Shown here piece by piece: positions 59,307 to 64,000 of a stretch of 64,000 bases of DNA; position 1 is the first letter of the stretch, and every line of letters begins with the position of its first letter. The DNA is from Lingula anatina (Eukaryota; Brachiopoda; Lingulata; Lingulida; Lingulidae). Location of the stretch: contig NW_019775347.1 in NCBI RefSeq assembly GCF_001039355.2, positions 367,306-431,305 of the forward strand, written 5' to 3'. The translations under genes were made by a program, and so were the position numbers. The notes beneath the pieces were generated by a model. It was not told the origin of the DNA. It saw only the letters and a program-made list of their open reading frames with translations, and did not search any database.

Positions 59307-62242
59307 GGAACATACGTTACTGTCACAAATGCATAACGGTTATCTGTTGAAGCGTTTTAATCACTTTGAAAATTCAATCATCACGGGTCTTGTTCTTTAA
59401 TTTATCTCCTACAAGTATAACGTTGTAAAAAATTACGAAAAGCTTCTGTATAGAGCAGTTAATTGTTTTTTAGCGACTTAAGTTTGCCTGTCACTGAATA
59501 TTAAAAAAACGGGGAAAATACACCCTACCGACAGTAAAATAAGCATTTAATAAATTATTTCTCCCCTCGTGCTCCAAATATTATATCTGAAATGTCAAAC
59601 TATCATGGAATCACGATATATTTTTCTGTCAGCAAAAGAAAACATTGTTTTCTCTTGCACCAAGTACTTGTACAAAATGAAACATTTTGTCAATTTTCCT
59701 AGGGAACATACGTTACCTAGTATAAGCTATGACGCAGGCCCCATTAGTTACGGTTTAAATATTTATAAAAAAACGTCCTTACGTCATATTTAATTTAACA
59801 TGATCGAATCACTTCAAAATATATAAGAACACGTTATGAAAATAAAAATTAGGTGGCCTGGAACATACGTTACCGGAACATACGTTACCAGTGAAAATCT
59901 ACTTGTGCCCGAAACTGGCTCCGAAAGAAAAATTAGCTTCTGTTTGAGATGTCAGGTGGTTCTTTCTGACGTCTGCTCGAGCTAAAGATTAGATGAGGTT
60001 AGTTACAAGTGTAAATAAATCCATAAAATCCTCAGTAACGATGTAGGCGAAGTGAATGATTTTGTCGAAATAAAAAATTAAATTCAAATACAGAAATGAA
60101 TGTCAAAGACGGAAATAAATGTCAAACAAAACTATGCAAGGAAAAAATAATCGCCAAAGAGCGCAGTGAGCGCAGTGCCAAATACATTGATACCGAACGG
60201 AACATCATTATTTCAGAAAAATGCGAAAACAAGAGCTGAGATTTGAAAAAAATATCGATCTCGTAAAAAAGAAATGAGGGTGACGCTTATTTGGAAGCGA
60301 AAGAAAACGGGTTCAAAATACTATGTAGGCCTACCTTCCGCCTCCTTATAAATGTCGTGAAAGACAAAAGAGGCATGCGAAGTCTAAATCGCGAAAACGT
60401 AGACATCACCAAAGGAAAGAAGAGCTCCTAGCTCCTATAGTAGTTGCCGAGGCAAGTCCACAGCAATCACCACTTGTTGTGTGTGCAAGGTGGTCACAAC
60501 GTGGAAACGATTGAAAAGAAACTGTAGGCAGTCACAATGGACTAATAAAGAACTACAATCACAGGTTAATGCCATAAGCAAGAGGGAGAATGCTATCCGG
60601 CAACGGTTTAGCCATTGTAGAAGACGAAATATGGAACCACCTGAATTTCCCACATGCCCCAAAATTAAGACAGAACGCATCATACAGCAGGCTATGCACT
60701 CAAGCTAACACTGTGCAGAAACAATTACTTTTATGTCTCCTCCATCCCAGTGTACCACAAACTTTCATAGTCTTATTTATAACAAAAAGAAGGCAACAAA
60801 GAATATCGATTGTTCAAGATTTGGTCAAACAAGGCGGCTTTTATTTTATAACCCCCCTACCCTAATTATTTTAGCAATAATGACAATGTAGCAAATTGTT
60901 GCCTTTATCCTTAGGGATAAAAATAATATTATATATACATATAATATTTAATAAGATTAATCATCCTAAAAATATGATGACTTATAGAAAATGTTTTTTT
61001 GGCTACAGTGGGTAAAGTTTAACGAGTTACACCAAGAAGTAAGATGAAAATTGTGCATAATATAGTGGCTGGGAAGATTGACGTACCGTTGTCTCAGATT
61101 TCTTTCCGCTGCTACTGGCATTTGCCGGAATCTTTGGTCGAGAACTCGCGAAAAGGGGATGAACTGGTCGAAAGGTCGACGGATGGGAGTAGCAGGAATA
61201 AAAGGCAAGCTGTATACGGTTTTTTGAACGAGACGACTATAGTAGAGCCCAAGAGCGCCAGTAACCAAAATAAAAAATTCATGGAGCACGTTGGCAGAGT
61301 AAAAACACAATATGAACATCTAAGAAATCTCAAGGAAACTTTTACAAGAAATCATGCAGCCTATAATTTGTCTTAAATAGCGACTGATAAGGACCGTAGA
61401 GACCCTTGAACTCTAAAATGATATCTGTTTCTTATACTCACTCAATGGAAAGACTTAAAAACACAATTTTGTGAGCCACTTACTTTTTATAGATGGAACA
61501 AACATTACATATATACATTTTTTTAATTCCCAAAAGTGCCGAAATCCGCAAGACAATTTAGACCTTTCAGGGAGGATAGTAAAGCTCATTTTGAACGAAT
61601 TCTCTGCTGTATTGGAAAACCTATAGGTGTGTTGAAAAAGGTTTCGTTTAAAGAGGTGGTAGGTTAGATCTGTATTTCTTTACATGCAAATGATTAGGAC
61701 GTTTGATACGCGGATCGTGTTTGTGTAATAGGTTATCACTTTTGATGTCTGAGTTACTATTAAACACCTCAATAAATTCTACGAAAAAAAAGCGAAAAAA
61801 TATCTTATCAATATTTATTAAACTCGTGTCCCGTATCTTTTCTATGGCTGTGGAACATACGTTACATTACGGTATGCGAAGGATGCGAGGCGTAGTTGGT
61901 ATTGTAACTAATACGCCCAAAATTTGAAACTGTCAATGAGTTTTAAATTCACGACGAATATGACCAGTGGTAGATAACTTTTAGGTAACAAAGTTTTCAA
62001 TTCCCTATTTAATTGACAATTACTGCTATTGAAAGAGTCATCAACGTGGACATTGTAAAGAAAAATGATCTTTAGTTTGAAAGTAATTTTCCTAGATCTG
62101 GTCAATTTAAATGTATTTTCCTATCACTTTTCCATTATTAATGACTCATAGGGTTCTGATAGTGTTTTAGCTTGCACAAATTTCCACAGCGCTCAACTAA
62201 TGATCGTGTTTATATCAGGCGATTCCGTGGTAACGTATGTTC
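59307..62242. repeat. Subterminal 14-bp motif GGAACATACGTTAC, six copies
   Basis: Positions 59307-59320, 59703-59716, 59860-59873, 59875-59888, 61852-61865 (plus) and 62230-62242 (minus, 13 of 14). They are absent from the central ~1.9 kb except for weak matches. The placement towards both ends suggests transposase-binding sites. Confidence 0.7.
60336..61376 (+). pseudogene. Decayed gene(s) of the 3.3-kb transposon
   Basis: First segment about 60340-60705: a very basic start (CRERQKRHAKSKSRKRRHH), then LLAPIVVAEASPQQSP, a stop at 60509, then in another frame VVTTWKRLKRNCRQS and PEFPTCPKIKTERIIQQAM. Second segment 61044-61376, 110 aa with an intact ATG (MKIVHNIVAGKIDVPLSQIS...FLNETTIVEPKS) and no recognised domain. 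Basic-start, coiled-coil proteins of this look occur in repeats of other invertebrates, but I cannot name the family. Confidence 0.35.
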
Positions 62243-64000
62243 TTTCTTACGCGTTTTTCACTTTAAACGGCTATCAATTTATTTGCTTACAAAACAGAAA
62301 CGCGTGGGCGTAAAATTGGGACATTTGTGGATTTTTGTTCTATACACATGTAAGTTTTAAAAAATTGGATAATACATCGAATTCATTCAATTTCATTTTT
62401 TGAGACTTGAACTTGTGAAATGCACCTCTATATTGGGTTTGGGTGCTCAACGCGCGTGTTAAAAACTTTCTAGACTATATTCCAGAGGATAATGTCAATT
62501 ACATCTTCGGATCAGAAGTTGACTACCCCGGTGACACATTTTGTGCACCTCGTAAAAGCTGTGATACCGAGGTCAATAACTTTGGGCTGTCACTTCTGGA
62601 GTTATGTTGCACGAGGAATATTCACATTTTAAATGGTTGCTACAGTGATGAAGAGGGAAATATAACGTGTACAGCAAACAATGGCATTTGCGTCGTAGAC
62701 TATATTTCAGCCTCAACCGAGCTACTTCCAATTCAAGATTTTAATGTTGGCGATTTGGATTAATCCGATCATTTTCCAGTTACTTGTGTTTTGCAACTAG
62801 GATATGAGGATATGAGGATTAACGACGTATACCCCCTGTAAATGGGTCGAAGCAAATCGAGATATCTTTTTGAACGAATTCAAAGATCTTTTTGCTAGCT
62901 TCCTAGACAAAAGACCAATGTTGTAACGGACGCAAATGTAATAGATTTACAGAGTGAATTCGTTTCTCTTTTTCAAACAGCTGCAAGTGTATGATACGTG
63001 ACCAAAGTAGGAGACGACGTCGTACTCAGCCGGAATGGTGGGATGCACAATGTGCTAGTCCAAAGCACGAAAAATTGAAGCAATTACGCAGATATAGATC
63101 AACTAAGGCCGACTCTGACATACGAGAGTATTTAGACTCCAAGTGCATCTTTAAAAATTTATGCAGATCAAAGCGTTTAGACCTAGAAAGAAAACGCCGA
63201 AATGAACTGATTGACAATCGCGAAAATCCTAGTAAATTCTGGGCGTGTATAAAGAAAGCGAACAAGCAAGCTGACAGTAGGGATTCTGATCGTGTCTCAA
63301 TCAATTATTGATATAATTATTTTATGTCTCTATTCTCCACAGAGAACATAAATAATGAGCCTACGCTTGGACAAAGTATTTTTCAAAATATTAGACATGA
63401 GAGAGAAACTGAAGCGCTTGATATGGAGATAAGTGCAGAGGAAATTAAAGAAAGTCTGTATTCTTTACATAGCGCACGAGCAGCGGGTGTTGATGGGGCG
63501 TACATTGAAATGTATAAATATACGATTGACATTGTTTTGCCGTATTTGACCAAACTATTTAATGCGTTGCTGTCGTCTGGACGGTTTCCAAGGGAATGGT
63601 GTACTGGTGTAATTACACCGCTTCATAAAAAAGGGTCTAAGACTGACCCTAATAATTACCGAGCGATAACTGTTGTGAACAGCCTAAGTAAGGTCTTCAT
63701 TAAAGTGCTAAGCAACAGCTAGACAACTTAGGCAGAAAGTAATGATGTCATTGATGAGGCGCAAGCGGGATTCAGGAAAGGATATTTACCACAACGGACA
63801 ACATCTTTAACCTACAAGCAATTAACCAAAATATATTACAAGAAGGAAGGGACGCCTTTATGTCTTCTTCGTCGATTTTTTAAAAGCATATGACAATTGC
63901 ATTCATACGAAGCTCTGGAACAGTTTAGTACGCGAAGGGATACGCAAAGACGGCAAAATGTTTACGGTATTCAAATCGATGTACAGTGCCGCCGGAATCT

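Larger units (their letters stand above)
59129..62445. mobile_element. Unclassified 3.3-kb DNA transposon, 25-bp perfect TIR, 4-bp target duplication
   Basis: Left CACCCAAACCCAATATAGAG(GTGCA) at 59129 and the exact reverse complement ending at 62445, flanked by CTCA on both sides (59125-59128, 62446-62449). Removing it restores the retrotransposon frame VAGDL-NARV. The interior has six copies of GGAACATACGTTAC and decayed plus-strand coding segments at about 60340-60700 and 61044-61376. No known transposase signature. Confidence 0.8.
57347..64000 (+). mobile_element. CR1/L2-like non-LTR retrotransposon, decayed and interrupted
   Basis: A possible ORF1 start at 57347-57625 (basic, RGGRGG, acidic stretch, then TKTLLLKIRRDVISMNKKFDYF, coiled-coil-like). 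Endonuclease N-terminus near 58740-59128 (FDLIGLNETW, IVAGDL), resuming at 62450 after an inserted transposon (NARVKNFLDY, LNGCYSDEEGNITCT, VVDYISAS, SDHFPVT). Then the linker (62991-63311) and RT (63324-64000: HSARAAGVDGAYIEMYK, PLHKKGSKTDPNNYRAITVV, then EAQAGFRKGY and a YDN stretch after frameshifts). Many stops. It continues beyond the window. The clade is a judgement from motif style. Confidence 0.75.

Overview
This is animal nuclear DNA. Genes have many short exons with GT-AG introns. The DNA is AT-rich and crowded with DNA transposons and non-LTR retrotransposons, with one 473-base N gap and four single-N joins. Nothing bacterial or organellar is visible. The gene set (PRC1, beta-ureidopropionase, discoidin-domain secreted proteins, a proprotein-convertase-like protease, a BRICHOS-like secreted protein) and the TIR motif AGGGATAATAACTC suggest a marine invertebrate. 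A lophotrochozoan such as a mollusc is my best guess, with low confidence.

Layout. 1-8.9 kb, minus strand: PRC1 (microtubule cross-linker of the spindle midzone), 12 exons resolved, terminal exon not found. 11-17.2 kb, minus: UPB1 (beta-ureidopropionase), complete in 13 exons and 383 aa, with the Glu-Lys-Cys active site. 17.8-24 kb: a roughly 2.3-kb tandem duplication carrying two intact 196-aa secreted coiled-coil/F5-8C (discoidin) genes. A third, broken copy lies at 27.2-27.8 kb next to an RTE-like retrotransposon (25.1-27.2 kb). 27.8-35.5 kb: an interval bounded by about 75-bp inverted repeats. It holds a decayed nuclease-like transposon gene, recurrent repeats, the N gap and what looks like the first exon of a transposase. 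36.7-39.4 kb: a short ISL2EU-like element that keeps the 5' halves of both its genes (YqaJ nuclease, THAP transposase). 40.2-42.4 kb: an unclassified 2.1-kb TIR element. 42.4-48.2 kb, plus: the C-terminal half of a membrane-anchored, kexin/furin-like protease. 49.1-50.8 kb: a dead Tc1/mariner element. 53.8-54.4 kb: a 630-bp element with 9-bp target duplications that carries the first exon of a RecQ-like helicase. 55.1-55.6 kb: the first two exons of a BRICHOS-like secreted protein. 56.1-57.0 kb: inverted Tc1 tails. 57.3-64 kb: a non-LTR retrotransposon interrupted by a 3.3-kb unclassified DNA transposon with subterminal GGAACATACGTTAC repeats.

The host genes share no obvious pathway. PRC1 and UPB1 simply lie head-to-tail on the minus strand. 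The unusual content is in the mobile elements and in the discoidin duplicates, whose divergence is concentrated in the expected ligand-binding loops.
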